Assembly: GCA_043811005.1 (NCBI GenBank)
Contig: JBDRNO010000011.1
Span: 1 to 32,738, forward strand
DNA length: 32,738 nucleotides
Source of the DNA: JBDRNO01 sp043811005
GTDB taxonomy: Bacteria > Bacteroidota > Bacteroidia > NORP154
Direction of reading: 5' to 3'
Every line of letters starts with the position of its first letter. The first letter of the stretch is position 1. Below the pieces are notes generated by a model. That model was not told the origin of the DNA. It saw only the letters and a list, made by a program, of their open reading frames with translations, and ran no database searches. Both the position numbers and the translations under genes were made by a program. Positions 14,746 through 22,342 of the stretch are shown here, piece by piece.

Positions 14746-15699
14746 ATGGAACAATCAATTGAACTAAAAGCAACACGAGCTGGTTTCGGTGCCGGTTTAT
14801 TGGAACTCGGGAGAAGTAATCCTGAAGTAGTAGCCCTTACGGCAGATTTGACAGGATCATTACAAATGACGGCTTTTGCCAATGAATTTCCTGACAGGTT
14901 TTTCCAATGCGGTGTTGCAGAGGCAAATATGATAGGAATAGCTGCCGGTTTGACAATAGGTGGGAAAATCCCCTATACAGGCACTTTCGCCAACTTTTCA
15001 ACAGGCAGGGTCTATGATCAGATAAGGCAATCCATTGCCTATTCTGAAAAGAATGTAAAGATCTGCGCTTCTCATGCAGGCCTTACCTTAGGTGAAGATG
15101 GCGCTACTCACCAGACATTGGAAGACATTGGCTTGATGAAAATGCTTCCTAATATGACGGTGATCAACACATGCGACTATAACCAAACAAAAGCTGCAAC
15201 AATCGCTATAGCAAAACACAAAGGCCCTGTTTACCTCCGCTTCGGAAGGCCCAATGTACCAAACTTCACACAGGAAGATCAAGAATTCGAAATTGGAAAA
15301 GCTATGTTGTTCAGGGAGGGAAAAGATGTTACGATATTCGCAACCGGTCATATGCTTTGGAAAGCATTAAAAGCAGGTGAGATACTTGCAGAAAAGGGAA
15401 TTGATGCTGAAATAATTAATATTCACACGATTAAACCTTTAGATAATAACGCGATCATATCTTCTGTAAAGAAAACAAAATGCGTTGTAACGGCTGAAGA
15501 GCATGAAAAAAACGGAGGTATGGGTGATAGTATTGCCCAGTTATTGGTAAGCACAAACCCCGTACCTGTTGAAATGGTAGCTGTAGATGATAGTTTTGGT
15601 GAAAGTGGAAAACCAGATGAACTGTTAGCAAAATACGGACTGGATATACCTGATATTGTTTCTGCCGGTGAAAGAGCGTTTAACCGGAAAATAAAATAG
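14746..15699 (+). CDS. Transketolase, C-terminal (pyrimidine-binding) subunit
   Basis: The second half of the split transketolase, 317 residues. It contains the pyrimidine-binding domain with the catalytic glutamate, Glu59 in QCGVAEANM, followed by FANFSTGRVYDQIRQSI and the substrate-side AGLTLGEDGATHQ. The C-terminal transketolase domain contains VTIFATGHMLWKAL and TAEEHEKNGGMGD. Length is normal for this subunit. ATG 14746 is used because it precedes the conserved domain directly. Repeat copy B lies immediately upstream, so expression may depend on a promoter within the repeat (TAATTTTG at 14511-14518) or on read-through from the VWA gene. Confidence 0.93.
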   Translation: MEQSIELKATRAGFGAGLLELGRSNPEVVALTADLTGSLQMTAFANEFPDRFFQCGVAEANMIGIAAGLTIGGKIPYTGTFANFSTGRVYDQIRQSIAYSEKNVKICASHAGLTLGEDGATHQTLEDIGLMKMLPNMTVINTCDYNQTKAATIAIAKHKGPVYLRFGRPNVPNFTQEDQEFEIGKAMLFREGKDVTIFATGHMLWKALKAGEILAEKGIDAEIINIHTIKPLDNNAIISSVKKTKCVVTAEEHEKNGGMGDSIAQLLVSTNPVPVEMVAVDDSFGESGKPDELLAKYGLDIPDIVSAGERAFNRKIK

Positions 15700-15746
15700 G
15701 TAGATGCAGTCATATTAAATATTACAACAATATTTCATAATTTTCT

Positions 15747-15833
15747 TGCCACAAAAACACAAAAGCACTAAATCTCACTAAACTATAATATAAATTTTTT
15801 TGTGGGATTTTGTGTTTTAGTGATTTCGTGGCA
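15747..15833. repeat. Long imperfect inverted repeat (32-bp arms)
   Basis: The left arm, 15747-15778 (TGCCACAAAAACACAAAAGC...), and right arm, 15802-15833, pair at 26 of 32 positions around a 23-nt loop. Five of the six mismatches fall four bases apart, which suggests expansion of a short CACTAAA-type unit. It lies in the 331-bp spacer between the transketolase C subunit and the sigma factor; the rest of the spacer (15834-16030) is AT rich with no gene seen. It could terminate transcription in either direction. Confidence 0.7.
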
Positions 15834-16030
15834 TTATTTTTATCAATTTCGTTTCTAATTGATATAATTTTAATAAAAACACCCACCAAATATAATTTGG
15901 TTTTATTTTTAATATACTTATAATCAATGATTTATAAGCATTATATAATCTTTTACTTTAATCCCTTTTTCTGTAATTTTTTTCTATAGTTACATCCTAT
16001 AATAATGTGAATTAGTGGTCAAAATTTATC

Positions 16031-16579
16031 ATGATGGATAGTTATTCTGACAAAGAACTTCTCGATAAATTCAATAATAAAGAAAGCCGTTCTTATGCTT
16101 TTAATCTTCTGGTTAGAAAATATCAGAAGAAGCTGTATTGGCACATCCGTAGAATTATCATAGATCACGATGATGCTGATGATGTTCTCCAGAACGTATT
16201 CATAAAGGTATGGAAAGGGCTTGAAAAGTTCAGGGCTGATTCTGAATTATATACATGGCTTTACCGGATAGCTACCAATGAGTCACTGGGTTTTTTAAAA
16301 CAAAAAAGAACCAGCCTTTTTATTCCTATGATCGATGTTGAAAGCCAGCTTTCCAATTCTCTGGAGGACGATAACTATTTCAGTGGAGATGAAATACAGC
16401 TAAAACTTCAAAAAGCAATACTAACCCTGCCCCAAAAACAGAGAGTTGTCTTTAACATGAAATATTTTGAGGGGATGAAATACGAAGAAATGGCTGGAAT
16501 ACTCGATACTTCGGTTGGTGCACTCAAAGCGTCATATCATCATGCTGTGAAGAAGGTTGAAAAATATTTAGCGCAATGA
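16031..16579 (+). CDS. ECF-type RNA polymerase sigma factor
   Basis: A sigma-70 family factor of 182 residues with only regions 2 and 4. Region 2 is about residues 20-95 (LVRKYQKKLYWHIRR, DADDVLQNVFIKVWKGL, LYTWLYRIATNESLGF). Region 4 is about 130-178 (LPQKQRVVFNMKYFEGMKY, EEMAGILDTSVGALKASYHH). Two adjacent ATGs at 16031 and 16034 could both serve. It is followed on the same strand by a single-pass membrane protein and a Spy-like periplasmic protein, a common Bacteroidota gene set. The membrane protein probably acts as the anti-sigma factor, so the system should answer an envelope signal. Confidence 0.92.
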   Translation: MMDSYSDKELLDKFNNKESRSYAFNLLVRKYQKKLYWHIRRIIIDHDDADDVLQNVFIKVWKGLEKFRADSELYTWLYRIATNESLGFLKQKRTSLFIPMIDVESQLSNSLEDDNYFSGDEIQLKLQKAILTLPQKQRVVFNMKYFEGMKYEEMAGILDTSVGALKASYHHAVKKVEKYLAQ

Positions 16580-16589
16580 ACGCTGGTAT

Positions 16590-16735
16590 TATAAGAACAT
16601 AACGTTGTAAATTGATTAAAAAGATATTCTTACGCGAATCACGAATTAAACGCTAATAAGGCGAATAAATGAAGTTCTGAAAAAACAACCTACATTCGCT
16701 TCATTCGCGTAGATTAGCGATTCGTGTAAAAAAAC
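16590..16735. repeat. Hairpin-forming repeat between sigma factor and anti-sigma-like gene
   Basis: It begins with ATAAGAACATAACGTTG, the same leader word as copies B and C, then switches to a different hairpin. TTACGCGAATCACGAATT near 16630 pairs loosely with AGCGATTCGTGTAA near 16716-16729, with CGCTAAT and GCGAATGAAG words repeated in both arms. The arms are imperfect. Confidence 0.55.
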
Positions 16736-16804
16736 AAACTTAAAACATTGCGATTCCGATACTATAAATTAAACCTTTTTCATTTTAAATCATCAAATAA
16801 ACAG

Positions 16805-17371
16805 ATGCAAGCAAAAAACAACATATCAAACAATAATGAGGATCTAAAGGATCTCTCCCCTACCCTATCAAAAATTGAAAAACATAACCCATTCAAGATT
16901 CCCAAGGGATATTTTGACTCTTTACCCACGATAATACAAAATCGCTGCATTGAGATAGAGAAGGGAAAACCCATCCGTGGTCTGTGGCTACAAAATATAT
17001 TTACTCCTGTAATTCAAAAATTAACCTTGTTAAATTTAAAGATCGCAATTCCTGTATCAACGGCTATTGTGATAATTATTGCAGGTATCTATTTTTTCAC
17101 TTCACTAACAACCTCTCTACAAATTGAGAATGGCGCTTCTCTCCTGTCCTTTAATCAGCTAAGTGGGGAAGAAATTGCTTCTGTATTAGAAAATGATAAT
17201 GGTTATTACATTGATGAATATTTAATTATAGAAGCATTGTTGGATAAAGAAATGGAGGAAGAAGAAAATGCAGCATCAAACCCTGATAACATTGATGATT
17301 CAAGTGATGAGATCATTGATTATTTAATAGAAAATGATATTGACCTTTCAACAATTGTTAATGAAATGTAA
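16805..17371 (+). CDS. Single-pass membrane protein, probable anti-sigma factor
   Basis: 188 residues from ATG at 16805; an upstream TTG at 16748 would add 19 residues and seems less likely. The N-terminal part is polar and cytoplasmic (LSKIEKHNPFKIPKGYFDSL, a motif typical of these proteins). One transmembrane helix is at about 85-105 (IPVSTAIVIIIAGIYFF). The extracytoplasmic tail is very acidic and ends IDYLIENDIDLSTIVNEM. There is no clear zinc-binding anti-sigma motif. The assignment rests on its place directly after an ECF sigma gene and before a Spy-like gene. Repeat copy C begins at its stop codon. Confidence 0.7.
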   Translation: MQAKNNISNNNEDLKDLSPTLSKIEKHNPFKIPKGYFDSLPTIIQNRCIEIEKGKPIRGLWLQNIFTPVIQKLTLLNLKIAIPVSTAIVIIIAGIYFFTSLTTSLQIENGASLLSFNQLSGEEIASVLENDNGYYIDEYLIIEALLDKEMEEEENAASNPDNIDDSSDEIIDYLIENDIDLSTIVNEM

Positions 17372-17562
17372 GGATATAACTTTGTAAAATGACAAAAAAT
17401 GAAATTATATAGAATTGAGTTAAGTATAAATAAAATAATGTTGCTGGGCACTGGTTACTGGGTGGTATGTACTGTTTACGAAGTTTGAGAATAAAATAAA
17501 CAACCCAGAACCCAGCGACCAGAACCCAGAACCTGATTATTAAATGCAAAAAGATAAATAAA
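17372..17562. repeat. Dispersed intergenic repeat family, copy C
   Basis: The third copy, starting at the anti-sigma-like gene's stop (AGGATATAACTTTG) and ending about 55 bp before the Spy-like gene. It shares ATTGAGTTAAGTATAAATAA, AATGTTGCTGGGCACTGG, GGTGGTATGTACTG, CAACCCAGAACCCAG and ACCTGATTATTAAATGCA with the other copies. The arms are of intermediate length. Confidence 0.8.
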
Positions 17563-17617
17563 TTTTATTGAAAACATTAAAATCCTGATACTATTAATTA
17601 ATCTAAAACCCAATACT

Positions 17618-18130
17618 ATGAAAACAAAACAAACATTGCTAACCACAGGTTGTGTTCTTTTAATTAGTTTTGCCTGCATTGCACAGGAACCTATGGATCC
17701 GGGTCCACATCATGGCAAAAAAGAAATGATAGAAGCACAAAAGATCGCTTTTATTACAAAACATTTAGACCTGTCACCGGAAGAGGCACAGGTTTTCTGG
17801 CCTGTTTATAACCAGTGTGATAAAGAAAAAAAAGAATTAAGAAAAACGCATAAGGAACAATTTAAAAAAGGTCAGGAACACAATTCTCTTGAGTCACTTG
17901 ATGAAATGACTGATAAAGAGGTTGAGGCACTGATAGATAATGAAATGGATTTAAGACAAAAAGATCTCGACCTGCAGAAAGCATGTCATGCAAAGTATAA
18001 GGAAGTGCTGCCTATAAAGAAAGTAGCAAAATTGCACCGTGCCGAAGAGCAATTTAAAAGGGAACTGCTTAAAAAGATGCGTGAACACAAGGAAAGACCA
18101 GAGAGACCGGAACGTCCGGATAGGTGGTAA
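17618..18130 (+). CDS. Spy/CpxP-like periplasmic protein
   Basis: 170 residues with a signal peptide (KTKQTLLTTG, VLLISFACIAQ), probably cut after CIAQ, giving a periplasmic protein. The mature part has the family signature LDLSPEEAQVFWPVYNQ near residues 50-66. Long, highly charged helices follow, and the tail is made of RPERPERPDRW repeats. Spy/CpxP-like proteins act as envelope-stress chaperones or sensors. Here the gene closes the set with the ECF sigma factor and anti-sigma-like gene, and may be a target or co-sensor of that sigma factor. A strong terminator follows. Confidence 0.8.
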   Translation: MKTKQTLLTTGCVLLISFACIAQEPMDPGPHHGKKEMIEAQKIAFITKHLDLSPEEAQVFWPVYNQCDKEKKELRKTHKEQFKKGQEHNSLESLDEMTDKEVEALIDNEMDLRQKDLDLQKACHAKYKEVLPIKKVAKLHRAEEQFKRELLKKMREHKERPERPERPDRW

Positions 18131-18155
18131 TATAGTTGGCAGTTTTGAATACAAG

Positions 18156-18206
18156 GGCAGTCCAAAATGACAGAATCAAAACATTTTGGACTGCCTTTTC
18201 TTTTTG
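18156..18206 (+). terminator. Rho-independent terminator after the Spy-like gene
   Basis: GGCAGTCCAAAATG (18156-18169) and CATTTTGGACTGCC (18182-18195) form a perfect 14-bp stem with a 12-nt loop, followed by TTTTCTTTTT. It ends the plus-strand sigma operon. Confidence 0.92.
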
Positions 18207-18215
18207 TTAATTTTG
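18185..18215 (+). promoter_or_regulatory. Consensus Bacteroidota promoter of the yjbQ-family remnant
   Basis: TTTG at 18185-18188, a 19-nt spacer, then TAATTTTG at 18208-18215: an exact -33/-7 pair for the primary sigma factor of this phylum. The ATG is 38 nt further on. The -33 element lies inside the second arm of the terminator, so the two signals share DNA. Confidence 0.65.
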
Positions 18216-18253
18216 CGTTTATTATCAACTATTTGCCAATTTTAAAAAATAAC

Positions 18254-18409
18254 ATGGAACTAATAACGGGTTTTGTCGAACTTCAAACAAAGGGGAAAAC
18301 CGATATAATTGACATCACGGCAGATGTTCAGTAGATTATTTATGTGGATTTTGATACTCGCCCCCGGGCACGGAAAGTAGCTGTTCAGGTTTGCGGAAAG
18401 AAAAGGTAG
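18254..18409 (+). pseudogene. UPF0047/YjbQ-family remnant: N and C ends fused, middle deleted, one internal TAG
   Basis: UPF0047 (YjbQ) proteins have about 140 residues. This frame begins with ATG 18254 and 26 residues matching the family's N terminus (FVELQTKGKTDIIDITADVQ), then hits TAG at 18332-18334. Reading straight on in the same frame gives IIYVDFDTRPRARKVAVQV and CGKKR, the family's C-terminal strand, stopping at TAG 18407-18409. The central 80-90 residues with the substrate histidines and glutamates are absent. The family C end usually reads WQQI before this strand, so the deletion probably joined two CAG codons and a later C-to-T change made the TAG. The promoter is intact. Family assignment is by pattern recognition of both ends. 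Confidence 0.75.
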
Positions 18410-18421
18410 AATTGAAAAAAC

Positions 18422-21400
18422 CTAAATTCTAATACCTATAACCAGCATATCATCCACTTGCTCCCTGGTACCTTTCCAGTCCTCGATGGTCTTATCTAAA
18501 ATCCCCCCTTGTTCAGCCATTTTGTGCTTCTGAATATCCAGCAATAATTCACTGAACCTGCTTACAGTAAATTTTCGTCCATCTTCCCCTCCAAACTGGT
18601 CGCAATAACCATCTGTAAAAAGATAAACCGTATCGCCCTTTCTTAAATTCAATTTTTGAGTTTTATATTCCCTTTCTTTTTCAGCCATTGTTCCAGTACC
18701 GAGAAATAAACCAATTGGCAATTTATCTCCTTTTATTATTTCGATGTCTCTCTGCTTTTTTTTAGCACTGTTATGTTCGGTATTTCTTACCAATATCAGT
18801 GGTCTTCCTGCTCCAGCAAATTCGAGTGTATAAACTTGCGAAGTTTCTGACACACCCCCCTGCTCACTCTTAATAGAGGTGGATGGCTTACGTGTGGGAT
18901 ATCCTCTCTCATTTGGAAAGGGATCGGTGGTGAGATTAAACAATGCTACATCCATTCCATCAACGGTTTCGGAATCTTTTTCCTCTTTTTTTAAAGCAGC
19001 AACCACACCATTGTGCATTTCCTTCAATACTTCCGATGGGTTAAGAATGCCTTTATTGACAATATCATTCAACAATTCATTTCCTATCAAAGACATAAAA
19101 GCTCCGGGAACACCGTGTCCTGTGCAGTCGCAGACAGCCAAGAAGATACTGGACAGTGATTGGGGGTGGGCTGTTATCCAAAAAAAATCTCCGCTTACAA
19201 TATCCTTGGGCTTGAAAAGCATAAATGATTCAGGAAATATTTCGTGAATTTTTTCTTTAGAAGGTAGTATGGCATCCTGTATTCGCTTAGCATAACGGAT
19301 ACTTCCTGTAATATCCTTATTTTTCCTGGCTAATTCTTCAGTCCGCTCAGCAACTTTTTGTTCTAATACTTTCTTCTCATTTTCAATTTGTGAAATCCTG
19401 AATTTTATAAAAAAGTAAACCGTGGTTATACCTATTATTAAACACAGCAAATAAAACCACCACGATCGCCAATATGGAGGGAATACTTTGAAAGGAAAAG
19501 ACTTCTCTTCACTAAGAATACCCAAAACATTTTTTGCACGAACACGAAAAGTGAAATTGCCCGCCGGCAAAAAAGAAAATTCAAATATAGAATTAGCGCC
19601 CCAGGGGGACCATTCTGTAGTTAAACCATCAACAATATATTGATATTTAGTGGATGTTTCATTTATATAAAACGGTGCATTGAGGAAAAAAACAATTGAA
19701 TTATTATTATAATCCAATGTGATATCCTTAAATGATAAGGAAGTACCTGAAATATTATTTACGCTTTTTATATACATATCAAAAGAGATACCTGATTTTT
19801 CCTCTTCCCTTTTATTTATTTTAAATATTGATTTCTCTCCATCAATAATCCATCTGTCATTCATAGCATCTACATATATTTGTTTAATATTATTGAAAAG
19901 ATTCAGGAAAATCTCATTAATTATATATTCCTCGGCACGCTTATCAAGCCCGGTATAAGTTAAAGCCCTTGCAGATAATCCTGCCCAATTATATCCGTTG
20001 TAGCCCCATGTGATACCTTGCTGGGAATATGTCATCCTTGAGTCTTCTGTAAAATAGCTGTTTATTTCGTCATTGAGAAAAATCGAATCCTGTTCATAAT
20101 TATAGCTATATATTTCTGAAGCAGATCTTTCAAAGAATGGTTTTCCGAAAATTATCCTAACCGAAATTATTTCGGAAAAATTGTCACTAAAAGCATAAGA
20201 ACTCACTTTATCAGGTCTTCCTGTTGAGTCAATAGTTAATTTATAAATAAAGTTTTCGCAGCCGAGCCAGAAATTTTGCTGGTAATCCTCCGCAATTGAA
20301 TACACGCTTCTTTGAATATCCTGATAAATATCCTCTTCAATAATCCATAAATCACCTGTGAAATAAATAGATTTCATCCCGGTGCTTAAGCCAATGAAAA
20401 ACAGATTTGGAATACCGGTGGCATAAATACAATTAATATAGGGATCTTTAATAATTGGTTTGGCTTGTTTGTTAAATATCTCGTACAGACCGGTATTACT
20501 TGCGACCAGCAACCTGTCATTTCCACTACTCCTGATTTTATCCTGACTAGCAGACAATCTAATAAGCTGCCTGCATTTTCCTTTTAACCCATTTACCTGT
20601 TTGTAGATATATTTTATAGATTGAAGAGCATATACTTTCCTGAACTTATATTCTTTTTTAAGTGTCTCAGGTTGCTGTATAACTCCAGGTAAAGCGGTGA
20701 TATTCTGTTCATATCCCTTTCTGGCAAGAAGGGTATCTTCCTTTATTACCGCCCGCTTTAGTAAGTCTTCTTCTCCCAAAGTATCTTCGCTATATTGTAC
20801 ACTATCCTCTACGGTTTTGTATGCTTTTTCCTTTTCCCTTTTAGTCTTTCTCTCCCTTGTTATTTTCAGCCCAAATAGATGTACCCCCTTTTGTTTTTTT
20901 CCCTGCAATGAATCCGGTTCGCTTGTCGCCCTTTTTGCTAAAATCTCATCTTCACCTATAGGCGGTTTTTGATGTGTTCTCTGTAAAGGCAACAGACTAT
21001 CATCTGTTTTTTTCCTTGGCTCTTTAATGTAGATTTCCAGTTCCTTGAAGTTTTTTACCTCAGTGAGATAAAACACACCTTCACTGGTTGCTACATAAAC
21101 AGTACGGTCAAAATCAATAACAGATATAATATTCCCTTCCAACCCGGGGTATAAAGAAAAATTCCTGACCGGTATTGAGTTGTCAACCCGTGTTATGCCA
21201 TAGTCATGCGATATCCAAAGCCCTCCGTTTCTGTCCTTTCCCATCGCATAAATTTCATCATCGGGAAGACCGGTCTGGTAATTGAGGATATTTGATGTTT
21301 TTCCCGTCTCTTTGTCAATAAAGACACACCCTCCGGTAAGTGTGGAAAGAACAAATTGGTTATCTGACAACTCAATACCACCAGCGAGGATACTTTCCAA

Positions 21401-22246
21401 CAGATAGTCCCTGGCTTCAAACGAGAATGGTTTTAGCCCTATTCTACCGCTTCGGTCATCCTTTCCTGCGGAGCGGGCATTAAAAAGATAAATCTCATTT
21501 TCACTTGTCCCCACCAGGAATGTATCTTTCCTGTAATGTAAAGCCGTAATTATTTCAACAGACAAGAGTATTTCTCCACTGGGAATGGCTGCTAATATTT
21601 TGTCTTCTACTTTGTGTAAACCACTTCCGGCAATATTGACATAAAGTTCATCCCCGGTATTTATCAAACCGGTGAAAGGTTCGCTATCATCTGTATTCCA
21701 TAAATAATCAATTTCATTATTTTCTCTTGAAAAGCGGAAGATATGGTAGTAACAGTAAAAATAAATAAAATTTTTAGTTATGGCAATATCCGTTATCCCG
21801 CTAAACACCCCTGATGATATGGAAAAATTTCCTTCCTGATGAGAAATGGAGACATAAACATCTTTACCTGTTTCATCTTTTTCCAGGTAACCGAAATTGT
21901 TCCTGCAACCAACATACACTCTACCGTTACTTGAATCTATAGCCACAGAATAGGCGGAAGACGGGGTTTTTAACAGCTCCCATTTTACTCCGTCATAAGT
22001 TAAAACACCTCTTCTACCGGCAAAATACATTATCCCATTTAAATCCTGGATTATTGAAGTGTGTTGATTCTTTATATTTTCTATACCGGGATCGTAATTA
22101 ACAAGATATAGATTGCCTTGCTGGGCGTAGGAGTTGGTCACGCATAAAAGAATGATATGCAATAGCAGTACTCTGGTGCAGTAATAAATTGATTTTGAAA
22201 TATATGTATGTGTGCAGATATTCACATTCAGGTAATATTTAAACAA
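18422..22246 (-). CDS. Membrane sensor with beta-propeller, Y_Y_Y domain and SpoIIE-type phosphatase
   Basis: 1274 residues. A signal peptide (RVLLLHIILLCV...SYAQ) leads to a periplasmic sensor of propeller repeats (about 45-840; e.g. SIIQDLNGIMYFAGRRGV, AMGKDRNGGLWISHDYGIT). A Y_Y_Y domain (about 860-925), one transmembrane helix (about 925-948) and a coiled coil (VLEQKVAERTEELARKNKD) follow. The PP2C/SpoIIE phosphatase (about 1000-1274) shows IVSGDFFW, CDCTGHGVPGAFMS, LFTDGYCDQFGG and QVDDMLVIGI. The metal-binding Asp residues are present, so it should be active and may control an anti-sigma-antagonist partner switch. A strongly charged Lys/Glu-rich insert (about 405-510) interrupts the propeller. 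The start is uncertain: TTG 22246 or GTG 22225, with no ATG before residue 70. Its stop is 13 bp from the end of the convergent yjbQ remnant. Confidence 0.88.
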   Translation of the reverse strand: MFKYYLNVNICTHTYISKSIYYCTRVLLLHIILLCVTNSYAQQGNLYLVNYDPGIENIKNQHTSIIQDLNGIMYFAGRRGVLTYDGVKWELLKTPSSAYSVAIDSSNGRVYVGCRNNFGYLEKDETGKDVYVSISHQEGNFSISSGVFSGITDIAITKNFIYFYCYYHIFRFSRENNEIDYLWNTDDSEPFTGLINTGDELYVNIAGSGLHKVEDKILAAIPSGEILLSVEIITALHYRKDTFLVGTSENEIYLFNARSAGKDDRSGRIGLKPFSFEARDYLLESILAGGIELSDNQFVLSTLTGGCVFIDKETGKTSNILNYQTGLPDDEIYAMGKDRNGGLWISHDYGITRVDNSIPVRNFSLYPGLEGNIISVIDFDRTVYVATSEGVFYLTEVKNFKELEIYIKEPRKKTDDSLLPLQRTHQKPPIGEDEILAKRATSEPDSLQGKKQKGVHLFGLKITRERKTKREKEKAYKTVEDSVQYSEDTLGEEDLLKRAVIKEDTLLARKGYEQNITALPGVIQQPETLKKEYKFRKVYALQSIKYIYKQVNGLKGKCRQLIRLSASQDKIRSSGNDRLLVASNTGLYEIFNKQAKPIIKDPYINCIYATGIPNLFFIGLSTGMKSIYFTGDLWIIEEDIYQDIQRSVYSIAEDYQQNFWLGCENFIYKLTIDSTGRPDKVSSYAFSDNFSEIISVRIIFGKPFFERSASEIYSYNYEQDSIFLNDEINSYFTEDSRMTYSQQGITWGYNGYNWAGLSARALTYTGLDKRAEEYIINEIFLNLFNNIKQIYVDAMNDRWIIDGEKSIFKINKREEEKSGISFDMYIKSVNNISGTSLSFKDITLDYNNNSIVFFLNAPFYINETSTKYQYIVDGLTTEWSPWGANSIFEFSFLPAGNFTFRVRAKNVLGILSEEKSFPFKVFPPYWRSWWFYLLCLIIGITTVYFFIKFRISQIENEKKVLEQKVAERTEELARKNKDITGSIRYAKRIQDAILPSKEKIHEIFPESFMLFKPKDIVSGDFFWITAHPQSLSSIFLAVCDCTGHGVPGAFMSLIGNELLNDIVNKGILNPSEVLKEMHNGVVAALKKEEKDSETVDGMDVALFNLTTDPFPNERGYPTRKPSTSIKSEQGGVSETSQVYTLEFAGAGRPLILVRNTEHNSAKKKQRDIEIIKGDKLPIGLFLGTGTMAEKEREYKTQKLNLRKGDTVYLFTDGYCDQFGGEDGRKFTVSRFSELLLDIQKHKMAEQGGILDKTIEDWKGTREQVDDMLVIGIRI

Positions 22247-22342
22247 AAAAATGCCTAAATCATTAAAATTTATTATGAAGTGAGAAATTGAATTCCAACA
22301 ATAAAGATAGGGGTAAAAGGGAAAACCGTGATATTTTCCTTT

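Noticed and set aside
15088..15713. Minus-strand genes opposite the transketolase C subunit
   Set aside because: They overlap the catalytic frame of a clear gene and show no recognisable domain.
5955..17562. CRISPR array
   Set aside because: The repeated units are about 190 bp, thousands of bases apart, internally variable, and there are no cas genes.
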